From positions 3,224,001 through 3,288,000 of the forward strand of contig LR134390.1 in the NCBI GenBank assembly GCA_900637705.1: a stretch of 64,000 bases of DNA, read 5' to 3'. The notes beneath the pieces are model-generated. The model made no database searches and was not told the origin of the DNA. It was given only the letters and a program-made list of their open reading frames with translations. Origin of the DNA: Fusobacterium varium. Its GTDB lineage: Bacteria > Fusobacteriota > Fusobacteriia > Fusobacteriales > Fusobacteriaceae. A program made the position numbers and the translations under genes. Below are positions 42,039 through 54,110 of the stretch, in pieces. Position 1 is the first letter of the stretch, and each line of letters opens with the position of its first letter.

Positions 42039-43175
42039 ATGAAAAAATTTGTTTTTGCAGCAATATTATCAGCATTGGTTTTAGGAGGCTGTACTTCAAC
42101 AGAGGTAAAGACACCTGGAATAGAAAGAAAAATAACTTGGGAACATGTTGGAAATCTGCCAGCACAAAAAGGATTTGAAAAAAATATAGGAACTGCTGGA
42201 GTATTATCAGGTGTACTTGATGGGAAATATGTAGTAGTGGGAGGAGGAGCAAATTTTCCTTATGATACAGTATTAAACGGAGGGGCAAAAAAACTTTATT
42301 CTGATGTATATCTTTTAGAAGAAAAAAATGGAAAATTAATAGTAAAAGAACATATAAATTTGGATAATGAAATTGGGTATGGAGCTTCTGTAACTACCAA
42401 AGATGGAATTTATTATATTGGAGGAGGAGCAACAGCAGAAGCAGATAATGATATATTATTTTTAAGTATGAAGAATGGAAAATTATCTGTAGAAAAAATA
42501 GGAGATCTGCCTTTTACTCTGCAAAATGGAACAGCAGTAGAAAAAGATGGAAAGCTTTATATTATATCTGGTAAGCAAAATGGAAAAGCTACAAATAAAA
42601 TGTATGAATATAATATTGCAACAGGGAAAGTTAAAGAATTAGCTCCAGTTCCAGGAGCAGCAACAAGAACACAAGCAGTATCTCAAATACTTGATGGAAA
42701 ATTATATGTATTTAGTGGTGGAGATTCAATTGCATATACTGATGGATATGAGTATAATTTTGCTACTAACAAGTGGGCTCCTGCTGCTTCAGTAGAATTA
42801 AATGGAGAAAAAATATCTCTACTTGGAGCATCTTCAGTAAAATTGAATGAAAAAGAAATGATGGTAATAGGTGGATTTAATAAGGAAGTATATGATAATG
42901 CTGTAGCTAATTTGAGCACTTTAAAAGGAGAAGAATTAGCAGAATTCAAAGCTGGATATTTTGGAGCTGATCCTGCTGAATTTAATTGGAATAGAGAAAT
43001 ACTTATATATAATTCTGATAGTAATTCATGGAAAACTATAGGTCAGGTACCATTTGATGCACCATGTGGAGAAGGGTTAGTTTTAGTGGGGAATAAAGTA
43101 TTTTCAATCAATGGGGAAATTAAACCGGGTATCAGAACAGATAGAATGTATGGAGGAACTATAATTAAAAAGTAA
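42039..43175 (+). CDS. nanM: N-acetylneuraminate mutarotase-like Kelch lipoprotein (NanM/YjhT family)
   Basis: NanM-type beta-propellers speed up alpha/beta interconversion of free sialic acid in the periplasm so the transporter meets its preferred anomer. The 378 residues start with a lipoprotein signal MKKFVFAAILSALVLGGCTS (lipobox LGGC at about residue 18). Kelch-type repeats follow, each with a GG turn (VVVGGGANFPYD, YYIGGGATAEAD, YVFSGGDSIAYTD, MVIGGFNKEVYD), with a C-terminal FSINGEIKPGIRT segment. Anchoring to a membrane is expected. It has its own promoter and operator, and the sialic acid transporter genes lie downstream. Cyclically permuted mutarotase relatives are the alternative label. 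Confidence 0.85.
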   Translation: MKKFVFAAILSALVLGGCTSTEVKTPGIERKITWEHVGNLPAQKGFEKNIGTAGVLSGVLDGKYVVVGGGANFPYDTVLNGGAKKLYSDVYLLEEKNGKLIVKEHINLDNEIGYGASVTTKDGIYYIGGGATAEADNDILFLSMKNGKLSVEKIGDLPFTLQNGTAVEKDGKLYIISGKQNGKATNKMYEYNIATGKVKELAPVPGAATRTQAVSQILDGKLYVFSGGDSIAYTDGYEYNFATNKWAPAASVELNGEKISLLGASSVKLNEKEMMVIGGFNKEVYDNAVANLSTLKGEELAEFKAGYFGADPAEFNWNREILIYNSDSNSWKTIGQVPFDAPCGEGLVLVGNKVFSINGEIKPGIRTDRMYGGTIIKK

Positions 43176-43426
43176 TTAAACTTATTAAGAATAATTAAAA
43201 ATAAAAAGAGGATATTGATTAAGATGGATAAAAGTAAAAAATAGAAATTTATATTATGAATTTCTATAAAGTTTCTTTATTTTTCTTAATTTTTATCTTC
43301 TTTTTTTATAAAAAATATAAGGGATCTTATAAAATTATCCATATTTTCAAATAATTTTTATTGGTTATTAAGATACATAAAGAACTTTTTGTTTTGAAAC
43401 AGTATTAAAAAAACTCAAAAAAATCA

Positions 43427-43455
43427 TTGACAAACTTAAGAATAAAAGTTATATT
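43427..43455 (+). promoter_or_regulatory. Promoter of the regulator-siaPT operon
   Basis: TTGACA (43427-43432), 17 bp, TATATT (43450-43455), then 8 bases and the operator. Confidence 0.85.
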
Positions 43456-43463
43456 TATATTAA

Positions 43464-43477
43464 TGAACACGCGAACA
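43464..43477 (+). promoter_or_regulatory. Predicted LacI-type operator 2 (regulator promoter, autoregulation)
   Basis: TGAACACGCGAACA, 8 bases after the -10 box. It suggests that the regulator represses its own operon, which includes the transporter genes. Confidence 0.75.
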
Positions 43478-43503
43478 TTTTTAGAAGAAGGTGATTTTTA
43501 AGT

Positions 43504-45543
<2,040 letters not shown>

Positions 45544-45576
45544 ATTGCGTAGAAATAGATAGGACGGTAAAAATAG

Positions 45577-47430
45577 ATGAAAGTTTTTGATAAATTGGAA
45601 GAATGGATAGGAGGAACACTTTTTGTCTGTATGTTTATAATACTTGTTATGCAGATAGTGGCAAGACAGGTATTGGGAACACCACTTATGTGGAGTGAGG
45701 AATTATCAAGTTTATTATTTGTATATGTAGGAATGTTGGGTATTAGTATGGGTATTAGAAATCAACAGCATGTACTTATAGATTTCCTTTGCAGTAGGTT
45801 TTCACCAAAAATGCAAAAAATTGCCTTTACTATTGTACAGATAATAATTTTTATATCTATTATTTTTATGGGGTATTTAGGAAATAATCTCTATAAGAAA
45901 AAATGGATATTTGAGCTGGTATCATTAAAAATATCAGCAGGGTGGATGTACATAGCTCTTCCTATTATAGCAATATTAATGATGGTACGTTTCTTTCAAG
46001 CATATAAAGAAAATTATGATAATAAGAAAGTAATATTACATCCAGGAATTTTTTTAGCAGCTTTAGTAATCATTATAGGATTAATAATATATGATCCTAA
46101 AATATTTAGATTATTCAGACTAGCTAATTATTATAAGCTTGGACCAATAGCAGGGTATGTAACTATTGTAGTATGGCTGGTAATGATTTTTATGGGAGTT
46201 CCTGTAGGATGGTCTCTTATGGCAGCAACAATATTCTATTTCTCAATTACTAAATGGAATGTAATATATTTTGCTTCTGCTAAATTAGTAGACAGTCTTA
46301 ATAGTTTTAGTCTTTTAAGTGTACCTTTCTTTGTATTAACAGGAATACTTATGAATGGATCTGGTATTACAGAAAGAATATTTAACTTTGCAAAAGCTCT
46401 TCTTGGTCATTTTACAGGAGGAATGGGACATGTAAATGTGGCTGCTTCTCTTATTTTCTCAGGAATGTCAGGGTCAGCTATAGCAGATGCTGGTGGTCTT
46501 GGGCAGTTGGAAATAAAAGCAATGAGAGATGCAGGATATGATGATGATATTTGTGGAGGTATCACAGCAGCCTCTTGTATCATTGGACCTTTAGTTCCTC
46601 CAAGTATTAGTATGATAGTATATGGAGTTATTGCAAATCAATCAATTGCAAAATTATTTTTGGCAGGATTTGTTCCAGGAGTTCTTACTACAATAGCTTT
46701 AATGATAATGAATTATTTTATTTGTAAGAAAAGAGGATATAAAAAAGCTAAAAAGGCTACTTTTAAAGAACAGGTAGAGGCTTTTAAAAAATCTTTCTGG
46801 GCTTTGATAACTCCTTTCATTATTATAGGAGGAATATTTTCAGGATTATTCACTCCTACAGAAGCAGCAGTAGTTGCAGCAGCATATTCAGTTTTTCTAG
46901 GGGCTTTTATTTATAAAGAACTTACTGTAAGGTCGTTCTTTAAACATTGTGTTGAAGCTATGGCAATTAGTGGAGTTACAGTTTTAATGATAATAACAGT
47001 TACATTTTTTGGAGATATGATTGCTAGAGAACAGATAGCTATGAAAATAGCAGCAGGATTTATGAAATATGCTAGTTCTCCATTAACAGTATTAGTAATG
47101 ATAAATCTATTGTTATTATTTTTAGGAATGTTTATTGATGCTTTAGCACTTCAATTTCTTGTACTTCCTATGCTTATACCAGTAGCAGATAAAGTTGGAA
47201 TAGATTTAGTATTCTTTGGAGTAATGACAACACTGAATATGATGATAGGAATACTTACTCCTCCAATGGGAATGGCTCTCTTTGTAGTGGCACAGGTAGG
47301 AAAAATGTCTGTAAGTACAGTAACAAAGGGTGTACTTCCATTCTTGATACCAATTTTTATAACATTGGTGTTTATAACTGTATTTCCAGGAATAATTACT
47401 TTCCTTCCTAATTTAATAATGGGTGGATAA
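45577..47430 (+). CDS. siaT: Fused TRAP transporter permease (DctQ-DctM; SiaT-like)
   Basis: In this 617-residue inner-membrane protein the small DctQ domain (about 1-150, four helices, beginning [20 protein letters not shown]) is fused to the large DctM domain (from about 190, 12 or so helices). [20 protein letters not shown] and [20 protein letters not shown] are the DctM signatures, and [16 protein letters not shown] is near the end. The fused layout is that of SiaT/SiaQM sialic acid carriers. It works with SiaP using a Na+ gradient. Confidence 0.92.
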   Translation: MKVFDKLEEWIGGTLFVCMFIILVMQIVARQVLGTPLMWSEELSSLLFVYVGMLGISMGIRNQQHVLIDFLCSRFSPKMQKIAFTIVQIIIFISIIFMGYLGNNLYKKKWIFELVSLKISAGWMYIALPIIAILMMVRFFQAYKENYDNKKVILHPGIFLAALVIIIGLIIYDPKIFRLFRLANYYKLGPIAGYVTIVVWLVMIFMGVPVGWSLMAATIFYFSITKWNVIYFASAKLVDSLNSFSLLSVPFFVLTGILMNGSGITERIFNFAKALLGHFTGGMGHVNVAASLIFSGMSGSAIADAGGLGQLEIKAMRDAGYDDDICGGITAASCIIGPLVPPSISMIVYGVIANQSIAKLFLAGFVPGVLTTIALMIMNYFICKKRGYKKAKKATFKEQVEAFKKSFWALITPFIIIGGIFSGLFTPTEAAVVAAAYSVFLGAFIYKELTVRSFFKHCVEAMAISGVTVLMIITVTFFGDMIAREQIAMKIAAGFMKYASSPLTVLVMINLLLLFLGMFIDALALQFLVLPMLIPVADKVGIDLVFFGVMTTLNMMIGILTPPMGMALFVVAQVGKMSVSTVTKGVLPFLIPIFITLVFITVFPGIITFLPNLIMGG

Positions 47431-47447
47431 TAAAGGGAGGTAAATAA

Positions 47448-48416
47448 ATGCCATTGAGTGTAGATATGCCATTAGAGCAGTTAAAAATATATCAGGGAAG
47501 TAGTGTAAAGCCTCATGATTTTGATGAATATTGGAATAATATACTAAAAAAAAGAGAAAAATTTTCCAATGATATAAAAATAGAAAAAAATGAATTTCAA
47601 ACTCCTTTTTGTGAATGTTATGATATATTTTTTCAAGGAGAGGAAGAAGCTGAAATTCATGTGAAATATTTAAAACCTAAAAAGATAACAGAGAAAATAC
47701 CAGCAATAATAGAATTTCATGGATATGGAGGCTGTAGTAAGGATTGGACTTATAAACTTCCATATGTAGCATGTGGAATAGCAGTATTTTCTATGGAATG
47801 TAGAGGGCAGATGGGAGATTCTAGTGATAGCTTTGGTGCAGCAAATCACTTTAGAAACTGCAATCTTATAAGAGGGGTAATGAATCCTGATGATTTATAT
47901 TATAAAAAAGTATTTTTAGATGCACTAAGTTTAGTGGATATTGTAAAAGAATTTGATTATATAGATAAGAATAAGATTGGAGCAATGGGCTATTCTCAAG
48001 GTGGGGGAATAGCCTTAGCTCTTGCAGCCCTAAATACAGATATAAGAAAAGTATATGCTGTATACCCTTTTTTAAGCGATTACAAAAGATGCTGGGATAT
48101 GGATACAGGAGCAGCTTATGAAGAAATAAAAGATTATTTCAGACAGAGAGATCCACAGCATAAAAATGAAGATTTATTTTTTAATAATCTAGGATATGTG
48201 GATATACAAAATATGGCTCATTGGATAAAGGCAGATGTAGTGATGACAACTGGTCTTATGGATAAAGTATGTCCTCCATCTACTCAGTTTGCTGTATATA
48301 ATAAGTTGTTATGCAGAAAAAAACATTTGATATTTCCAGAGTATGGGCATGAAGATATGCTCAATGGATTACAAGATGAGAACATAAAATGGGCTATAGA
48401 ACTTTTAAATGATTAG
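47448..48416 (+). CDS. AXE1-type acetylesterase (cephalosporin C deacetylase family), probable sialate O-acetylesterase
   Basis: This 322-residue alpha/beta hydrolase has the nucleophile elbow GAMGYSQGGGIALALAAL, an Asp in TTGLMDKVCPPSTQ and a His in FPEYGHEDML. The N-terminal PLSVDMPLEQLKIYQGSS and FHGYGGCSKDW are AXE1/Cah features. There is no signal peptide, so it is cytosolic. Members deacetylate acetylated sugars. Lying between siaT and nanK, it most plausibly removes O-acetyl groups from imported sialic acid or its products, a context-based inference. It ends overlapping or abutting nanK. Confidence 0.8.
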   Translation: MPLSVDMPLEQLKIYQGSSVKPHDFDEYWNNILKKREKFSNDIKIEKNEFQTPFCECYDIFFQGEEEAEIHVKYLKPKKITEKIPAIIEFHGYGGCSKDWTYKLPYVACGIAVFSMECRGQMGDSSDSFGAANHFRNCNLIRGVMNPDDLYYKKVFLDALSLVDIVKEFDYIDKNKIGAMGYSQGGGIALALAALNTDIRKVYAVYPFLSDYKRCWDMDTGAAYEEIKDYFRQRDPQHKNEDLFFNNLGYVDIQNMAHWIKADVVMTTGLMDKVCPPSTQFAVYNKLLCRKKHLIFPEYGHEDMLNGLQDENIKWAIELLND

Positions 48417-48432
48417 AAACAAGGAGAAAAAA

Positions 48433-49337
48433 TTGAAAATAGCAGGTATAGATATTGGTGGAACAATGATTAAATATGGACTGATATCTCCAACAGGTGA
48501 GATATCTGCTGAAGGAGAGATACCTACAGAAGCTGAAAAAGGTGTAGATAATCTTATTCAGAAAATATCTGATATAGTAGAATTTTATTCAAAGGAAGAA
48601 GTTGTAGGAATAGCTGTTTCTGGTACAGGACAAATAGATGGAAGTATTGGAAAAGTTATAGGAGGGAATGATATTATTCCTGGATGGATAGGAACTAACT
48701 TAGTAGAAAAACTAGAGAAAAAGTTTTCTCTTCCGGCAATTCTTGAAAATGATGTGAATTGTGCAGCTCTTGGAGAGAAATGGTTAGGAGCAGGAAGAGG
48801 GAAAAGGGACTTTATATGTGTAACTATTGGAACAGGAGTTGGTGGAGGTATTATTATGAATGATAATATCTTGAGAGGTGATACTTGTGTAGCAGGAGAG
48901 TTTGGACATATACAGATAATAAAAAATGGTGAAGAATGTTTATGTGGAAAAAAAGGTTGCTATGAACGATATGCTTCAGCTAGTGCTTTAGTCAGAATGG
49001 TTAAGGAAAAAACAGGTCTTAAGCTAAATGGAAAAGAGATATTCACAAGAGAAAGAGCAGGAGAAACTGTATTTAAAGAAATAGTAGATGAATGGATAGA
49101 TTATCTTACAGATGGATTGAGCACAATTACATATATTTTTAATCCTTCTCTTATAGTTATTGGTGGAGGGTTACAAAGCAAGGAGATTATCTTCTTGAGA
49201 GAATAAATAAAAGTCTTGTATCAAAAATTGGTATAAATTACAAAAAAAATCTTTCTATAAAATTTGCAGAACTTGGTAATAATGCAGGAATGTTAGGAGC
49301 TGTGTACCTTTTACTCAAAAAGATTGGAAAGCTTTAA
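48433..49337 (+). pseudogene. nanK: ROK-family N-acetylmannosamine kinase (NanK), one frameshift
   Basis: NanK phosphorylates ManNAc to ManNAc-6-phosphate with ATP in the cytosol. I prefer TTG 48433, with AAGGAG 7 bases upstream, over ATG 48409, which lacks a site. The ROK features are IAGIDIGGTMIKYGLI (phosphate motif), CVTIGTGVGGGIIMNDN, GEFGHIQI and the zinc site CLCGKKGCYERYASASAL. The frame breaks near 49181-49184 (AAGGAG). Adding one base continues DYLLERINKSLVSKIGINYK to AELGNNAGMLGAVYLLLKK and a stop at 49335-49337, giving 301 residues. The break removes the C-terminal helix region only. Confidence 0.87.
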
Positions 49338-49354
49338 TAAAAAATAAAAAAAGA

Positions 49355-49383
49355 TTGACAAAACATCTGAAAAGGTATAAATT
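49355..49383 (+). promoter_or_regulatory. Promoter of the yhcH-nanA-nanE operon
   Basis: TTGACA (49355-49360), 17 bp, TAAATT (49378-49383). An overlapping TATAAA at 49376 has a 15-bp spacer. The 17-bp choice gives the same 8-base distance to the operator as at the other two promoters. Confidence 0.75.
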
Positions 49384-49391
49384 AAAATAAA

Positions 49392-49405
49392 TGTTCACGA
49401 GAACA
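49392..49405 (+). promoter_or_regulatory. Predicted LacI-type operator 3 (yhcH promoter)
   Basis: TGTTCACGAGAACA, the most symmetric of the three sites (TGTTC and GAACA are perfect inverted repeats). Confidence 0.8.
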
Positions 49406-49426
49406 AAAAAGGTGAAAGGAAGAAAA

Positions 49427-49882
49427 ATGATATATGGTGAAATAAAAGACCTAAATCAGTATAAGGGAATATCTAAAAATCTTGATAAAGCAATAGAGTA
49501 TATATTAAGTGGAGAATATAAAAAAGGAATTCCAGGAAAAAATATCATAGATGGAGATAATTTATACTTTAATTATCCAAGTTGTGCAATGACAAAAGAA
49601 ATAAGAGATGGGTTCTTTGAAGGACATAAAAAGTATATAGATATTCATATAGTGATATCAGGAGAAGAAAATTTAGGATATACTCCTCGTTCAGAAGTAA
49701 CTATAAAACAGAAATATGATTCAGAAGGAGATTGTGAACTTTACGATGGAGCATTGAAAAATATATTCCATGTAACAGAAGATAGATTTGTAATGTTTTT
49801 TCCAGATGAACCTCATATGGCACTGCTTAAAGTAGGAGAGATAAAAGAGATAACAAAGGTAATATTTAAAGTATTGGTTTAA
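49427..49882 (+). CDS. YhcH/YjgK/YiaL-family protein (NanQ-like sialic acid anomerase)
   Basis: This 151-residue cupin-like DUF386 protein has the family motif GHKKYIDIHIVISGEENLGY and the C-terminal FFPDEPHMALLKVGE, with the conserved His and Glu metal ligands. In E. coli NanQ (YhcH) is reported to help open the ring of sialic acid in the cytosol for the lyase. The start is ATG 49427 with AAAGGAAG upstream; the earlier in-frame ATG at 49391 sits in the operator. It is first in the nanA-nanE operon. Confidence 0.85.
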   Translation: MIYGEIKDLNQYKGISKNLDKAIEYILSGEYKKGIPGKNIIDGDNLYFNYPSCAMTKEIRDGFFEGHKKYIDIHIVISGEENLGYTPRSEVTIKQKYDSEGDCELYDGALKNIFHVTEDRFVMFFPDEPHMALLKVGEIKEITKVIFKVLV

Positions 49883-49925
49883 TTTTAAATAAATAATAAA
49901 AAATAAAATATATCAGGAGGAACAA

Positions 49926-50798
49926 ATGAAAGGAATATTTTCAGCTTTAATGGTACCATATAATGAGGACGGGTCTATAAATGAAAAAGGGTTAAGAGAA
50001 ATAGTAAGACATAATATTGATAATATGAAAGTTGATGGACTGTATGTAGGTGGAAGTACAGGAGAAAACTTTATGATTTCTACTGAAGAGAAGAAAAGAG
50101 TATTTGAAATAGCTATAGATGAGGCTAAAGATCAAGTACAACTTATAGCTCAAGTAGGAAGTATCAATGTATTTGAATCAGTAGAACTAGGTAAATATGC
50201 AACTGAATTAGGATATAAATGTCTTTCTGCTGTAACGCCATTTTACTATAAGTTCAGCTTTGAAGAAATCAAAGAATATTATTTTACAATAGTAAGAGAA
50301 ACTGGAAATAATATGATTATTTATTCTATTCCATTTTTAACTGGAGTTAACATGTCAGTAGCTCAATTTGGAGAATTATTTGCTAATGAAAAAATAATTG
50401 GAGTTAAATTTACAGCTGGAGATTTCTTCTTGTTAGAAAGAATGAGAAAAGCTTATCCAAATAAATTAATTCTTGCAGGATTTGATGAAATGCTTTTACC
50501 AGCAGCAGTTCTTGGAATTGATGGAGCTATTGGAAGTACTTATAATGTAAATGGATTAAGAGCAAAAGAGATATTCAGACTTGCAAAAGAAGGAAAAGTT
50601 GCAGAAGCTTTAGAAATACAACATGTGACAAATGATCTTATTGAGGGAATTTTAGCAAATGGACTATATGGAACTATTAAAGAAATAATGAAACTTCAAG
50701 GAGTAGATGCTGGATACTGCAGAAGACCTATGGCAAAAGTTACTCCTGAACAAGTGGCTGGAGCTAAGATACTTTTTGACAAATACCTTGCTAAATAA
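49926..50798 (+). CDS. nanA: N-acetylneuraminate lyase
   Basis: This 290-residue cytosolic class I aldolase splits Neu5Ac to ManNAc and pyruvate. The carboxylate motif is VGGSTGENFM (GSTGE). The catalytic Tyr is in NNMIIYSIPFLTGVN, and the Schiff-base Lys is in IIGVKFTAGDFFLLERM. AFDEMLLPA-type residues (GFDEMLLPAAVLGIDGAIGS) support NanA over DapA or other DHDPS members. AGGAGGAAC precedes the ATG. Confidence 0.94.
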   Translation: MKGIFSALMVPYNEDGSINEKGLREIVRHNIDNMKVDGLYVGGSTGENFMISTEEKKRVFEIAIDEAKDQVQLIAQVGSINVFESVELGKYATELGYKCLSAVTPFYYKFSFEEIKEYYFTIVRETGNNMIIYSIPFLTGVNMSVAQFGELFANEKIIGVKFTAGDFFLLERMRKAYPNKLILAGFDEMLLPAAVLGIDGAIGSTYNVNGLRAKEIFRLAKEGKVAEALEIQHVTNDLIEGILANGLYGTIKEIMKLQGVDAGYCRRPMAKVTPEQVAGAKILFDKYLAK

Positions 50799-50825
50799 TT
50801 ATTTTTAAAGAAAGGTGGTATTGTA

Positions 50826-51499
50826 ATGAATAGACTGGAAAAAGTAAAAGGGAAGCTTATTGTTTCATGTCAGGCTCTGGAAGATGAACCTCTTCATAGC
50901 TCCTTCATAATGGGAAGAATGGCTTATGCAGCATTGGTTGGTGGAGCTTCAGGAATAAGGGCTAATACTGTATCAGATATTCAAGAAATTAAAAAAAATG
51001 TTAATCTTCCAATTATTGGGATAATCAAGCAACAATATGGAGATAATCAAGTGTATATAACTCCTACAATGAAAGAAATAGATGCTTTGGCAGCAGAAGG
51101 GGTAGAGGTTATAGCTTTAGATGGAACAAAAAGAGAAAGACCTGATGGTAATACATTAGAAAATCTTATGAGAGAAGCTAAAACTAAATATCCAAATCAA
51201 TTATTTATGGCAGATATATCTTCAGTAGAAGAAGCTGTTGAAGCAGAAAGAATAGGTTTTGATATAGTAGGAACTACTTTGGTGGGATATACAGAATACA
51301 CAAAAGGGAATGATCCTTTAACAGAATTAGAAAAAGTTATAAAAGCTGTTACTGTACCTGTAATAGGAGAGGGAAATATTGATACTCCAGTGAAGGCTAA
51401 AAAGCTTTAGAATTAGGAGCATATGCAGTAGTAGTAGGAGGAGCTATAACTAGGCCTCAACAAATTACAAAGAAATTTGTAACAGAAATGGAAAAATAA
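50826..51499 (+). pseudogene. nanE: N-acylglucosamine-6-phosphate 2-epimerase (NanE), one frameshift
   Basis: NanE turns ManNAc-6-phosphate into GlcNAc-6-phosphate, feeding NagA/NagB. The N-terminal part [20 protein letters not shown] is followed by [40 protein letters not shown] and [14 protein letters not shown], standard NanE. The frame breaks in the A5 run at 51399-51403. One added A yields [20 protein letters not shown] and a stop at 51497-51499, a 224-residue protein of normal length containing the last TIM-barrel strand and phosphate loop. AAAGGTGG precedes the ATG. Confidence 0.88.
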
Positions 51500-51521
51500 A
51501 GATATAAAAAAGTTTTTTATG

Positions 51522-51563
51522 AAACACCTAAAATCTTAAAAATGAGATGGAGGGTGTTTTTTA
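51522..51563 (+). terminator. Terminator of the yhcH-nanA-nanE operon
   Basis: AAACACC (51522-51528) pairs with GGTGTTT (51553-51559), followed by more Ts. The loop is long (24 bases). Confidence 0.6.
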
Positions 51564-51714
51564 TAATATTGTAAAAAAATTTATTATATAATTTGAAAAA
51601 CAGATTAGAATTAAAGCTTTTATTAAGTAAGGTATATAATAAAAATAAAATTATAAATAATTATGATATAGAGAATTAAATTGTATGTGAATATTTTAAA
51701 TACTTCTTAATTTC

Positions 51715-51743
51715 TTGACTTTAAATTGCATATAAGTTAAAAT
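51715..51743 (+). promoter_or_regulatory. Promoter of the GGDEF-EAL gene
   Basis: TTGACT (51715-51720), 17 bp, TAAAAT (51738-51743), about 90 bases before the start codon. Confidence 0.65.
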
Positions 51744-51832
51744 ATTACTAATATTAAAGGGCGTTTTTAGACATATATATACATTAGAAAGTGAATAAAT
51801 TAAAAAATATAATAATATTTTTGGAGTAAGTT

Positions 51833-54078
51833 ATGACAAGAAAAAAGAAAAGCAAAATAAGAGAGATGGTAACACTATTAGCAATAGGAGCAGTGATATT
51901 CATAGTAGCTCTTTCTTTTTCATTTGTCAATAAAGTAAAGGACTCTATACTTTCTGATACTTTAGGAAATATTTCTGAAATAACTGTGCAAAGTGCTGAG
52001 AAATTTTCTTTATTTTTAGAGGCTGACAGGGTGAAAGTTGAAGCTGCTGATTGTGTAATAGAAATAGAGTTAAGAGATGGTTTTTCAGAAAAGGATATAG
52101 ATGTAGTATTAAAACATCTTTATGAGAAGTATAAAACTTCATTTACATTTATTCTTAATGATGGAAGAGTATATAAATTAGATAAAAGAACTAAAAAATT
52201 TGGAAAAGAGAAATAAATGGCATAGATTTTGATAGATATGGAAAAAGGGGAGTAAAAGGACCTATATATAATAGTATGACAGGAATGAGAGAAATAAGTA
52301 CCTATAAAAAAATAAATATTCCAGAAATAGGAGAAGCACTTATCATGAAAAGCAGAGATGTAGAAACACTTTATGATGAGTATGAACTTTCTTTTTATGA
52401 TGGTGCAGGATATTCATATGTTATAGATATTTTGGGAAATATTTTATTTAAACCTAAAAATATAAATAGTGATAAGGACTTAAATAATTTTTTTGATATT
52501 TTATATAAAGAAAATACTTTGCAAGAAGCAGATATAGTTAGAAAAGATTTGATGGAAGATAAAACTGGAATAAGGATAATGAAATACAGAGGAATAAAAA
52601 GAATTATAAGTTATGTTCCAGTAGAAAATGTAGAAGACTGGTACATAGTTTCAGTAATCCCACTTTCAGAAGTAGAAAAAGCTTCAAATAGTATAGTAGC
52701 AAGAGCATTATTTTTATGCCTTTTTATTATATTAGTAGTTGGAATAGGGACATGGTTATATCTGGTTTCAAGAACAAAATATGAAAAAGAAATAGAAAAA
52801 ATAGCATATAATGATTCTCTTACTGGACTTATGAATTTTGTAAAATTTAAACTAGAAGGAAATAAGATTTTAAAAGATATGCCTTTAGGAAATTATGCTG
52901 TTTTTTATATGGATATAAGAAATTTTAAAATGATAAATGATGTGTTTAGTTATAAAAAAGGAGATAAAATAATACAAGGAATCGCAAATGAGTTAAAAGA
53001 ATTTTTTCCTAAAGAATCTTTGGTAGCAAGGGTTAGTGCAGATAATTTTGTAGTATTGGTTAAATATTTAAATAAAGATATACTTGAAGATGACTTGAAT
53101 GATATAATAAAAAGAATGAGCAGTAATCGATATGTTAAGGATATGGAATATCATTTAGATATTTATGGTGGTGTGTGCTGCAGGGAAGATTCAGAGAAAA
53201 ATGATGTAAATACTATATTGGATAGAGCTAATATGGCTCGTAAATATGCAAAAGATAGTAAGAGTAAAAAACTTATTTTTTATAATAAAACTATGAGTGA
53301 AATTTTGCTGAGAGAACAAAATATGGAGCTCAGAAAAGAAGAAGCTTTAAGGAATGGAGAATTTATTGTATTTATACAACCAAAGTATTCTTTAGAAACT
53401 GGAAGAGCAGAAGGTGGAGAAGCATTAATAAGATGGAGAACGAATGGTGGTTATATTTCACCAGGCGAGTTTATTCCACTGTTTGAAAAGAATGATTTTA
53501 TTGTAAGTATAGATAAATATATGCATGAGGAAGTATGCAAACTTCAAAGAAAATGGTTAGATGAAGGACTAAAAGTATTTCCTATATCAGTAAATGTTTC
53601 GAAAAGACAGCTTTATAATCCATATTTTGCAGAAGAATATATTGAAACTAAAAATAGATATAAATTACCAGATGGTCTTATAGAGTTAGAGTTTACTGAA
53701 AGTATTTTTTTTGAAAAATATGAAGTGATATCAGGTATTGTAAAAAAACTAACAGAATATGGATATATATGTTCAATAGATGATTTTGGATCAGGTTATT
53801 CTTCACTAAACTTATTAAAAGATGTATCTCTTGGAGTTTTGAAAATTGATAGGTTATTTTTTGAAAACTTAGAAAATAATAAAAGAGGAGATATAATTAT
53901 TAGAAATGTTATAAACATGGCACAAGAACTAAATATGAAAATTGTTGCAGAAGGTGTGGAAACTTTTGAACAATTAGAGTTTTTAAAAAGTGTAAATTGT
54001 GATATGGTGCAAGGCTATATTTATGACAGACCTATGCCAGTAGAAGAATTTGAAGCTAAGTATTATAATATAAAATAA
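51833..54078 (+). pseudogene. Membrane GGDEF-EAL protein (c-di-GMP phosphodiesterase), one frameshift
   Basis: With one A added in the run at 52204-52207 the protein is 748 residues. It has a TM helix (LLAIGAVIFIVALSFSFV), an extracellular dCache-like sensor domain, a second TM helix (ALFLCLFIILVVGIGTWLYL), a GGDEF-fold domain and an EAL domain. The GGDEF loop is RVSADNFVVL, so the catalytic signature is lost and cyclase activity is unlikely. The EAL domain keeps GEALIRW, SVNVSKRQL, ELEFTES, SIDDFGSGYSSLNLL, KIDRLFF and AEGVETFEQLEFL, so c-di-GMP hydrolysis is expected. As written, the break separates the first helix from the sensor and output domains. Confidence 0.85.
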
Positions 54079-54110
54079 AAGGCTGATTATTAAATCAGCC
54101 TTTTCAATTT

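Larger units (their letters stand above)
43176..43503 (+). other. Gene-free interval before the LacI-type regulator
   Basis: These 328 AT-rich bases hold an imperfect hairpin near 43245-43268 (weak terminator candidate for nanM), an 18-base sequence at 43386-43403 identical to 28287-28304 upstream of rpoB, and the promoter and operator of the regulator gene. Confidence 0.6.
51500..51832 (+). other. Gene-free interval between nanE and the GGDEF-EAL gene
   Basis: These 333 AT-rich bases hold the nanE terminator (51522-51563), a long AT tract with no coding sign, and the promoter of the next gene (51715-51743). The rest shows nothing I can assign. Confidence 0.6.

Noticed and set aside
49391-49426. 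ATG 49391 as start of the YhcH-like gene
   Set aside because: It lies in the predicted operator, has no ribosome binding site, and adds residues with no family match; ATG 49427 follows AAAGGAAG.
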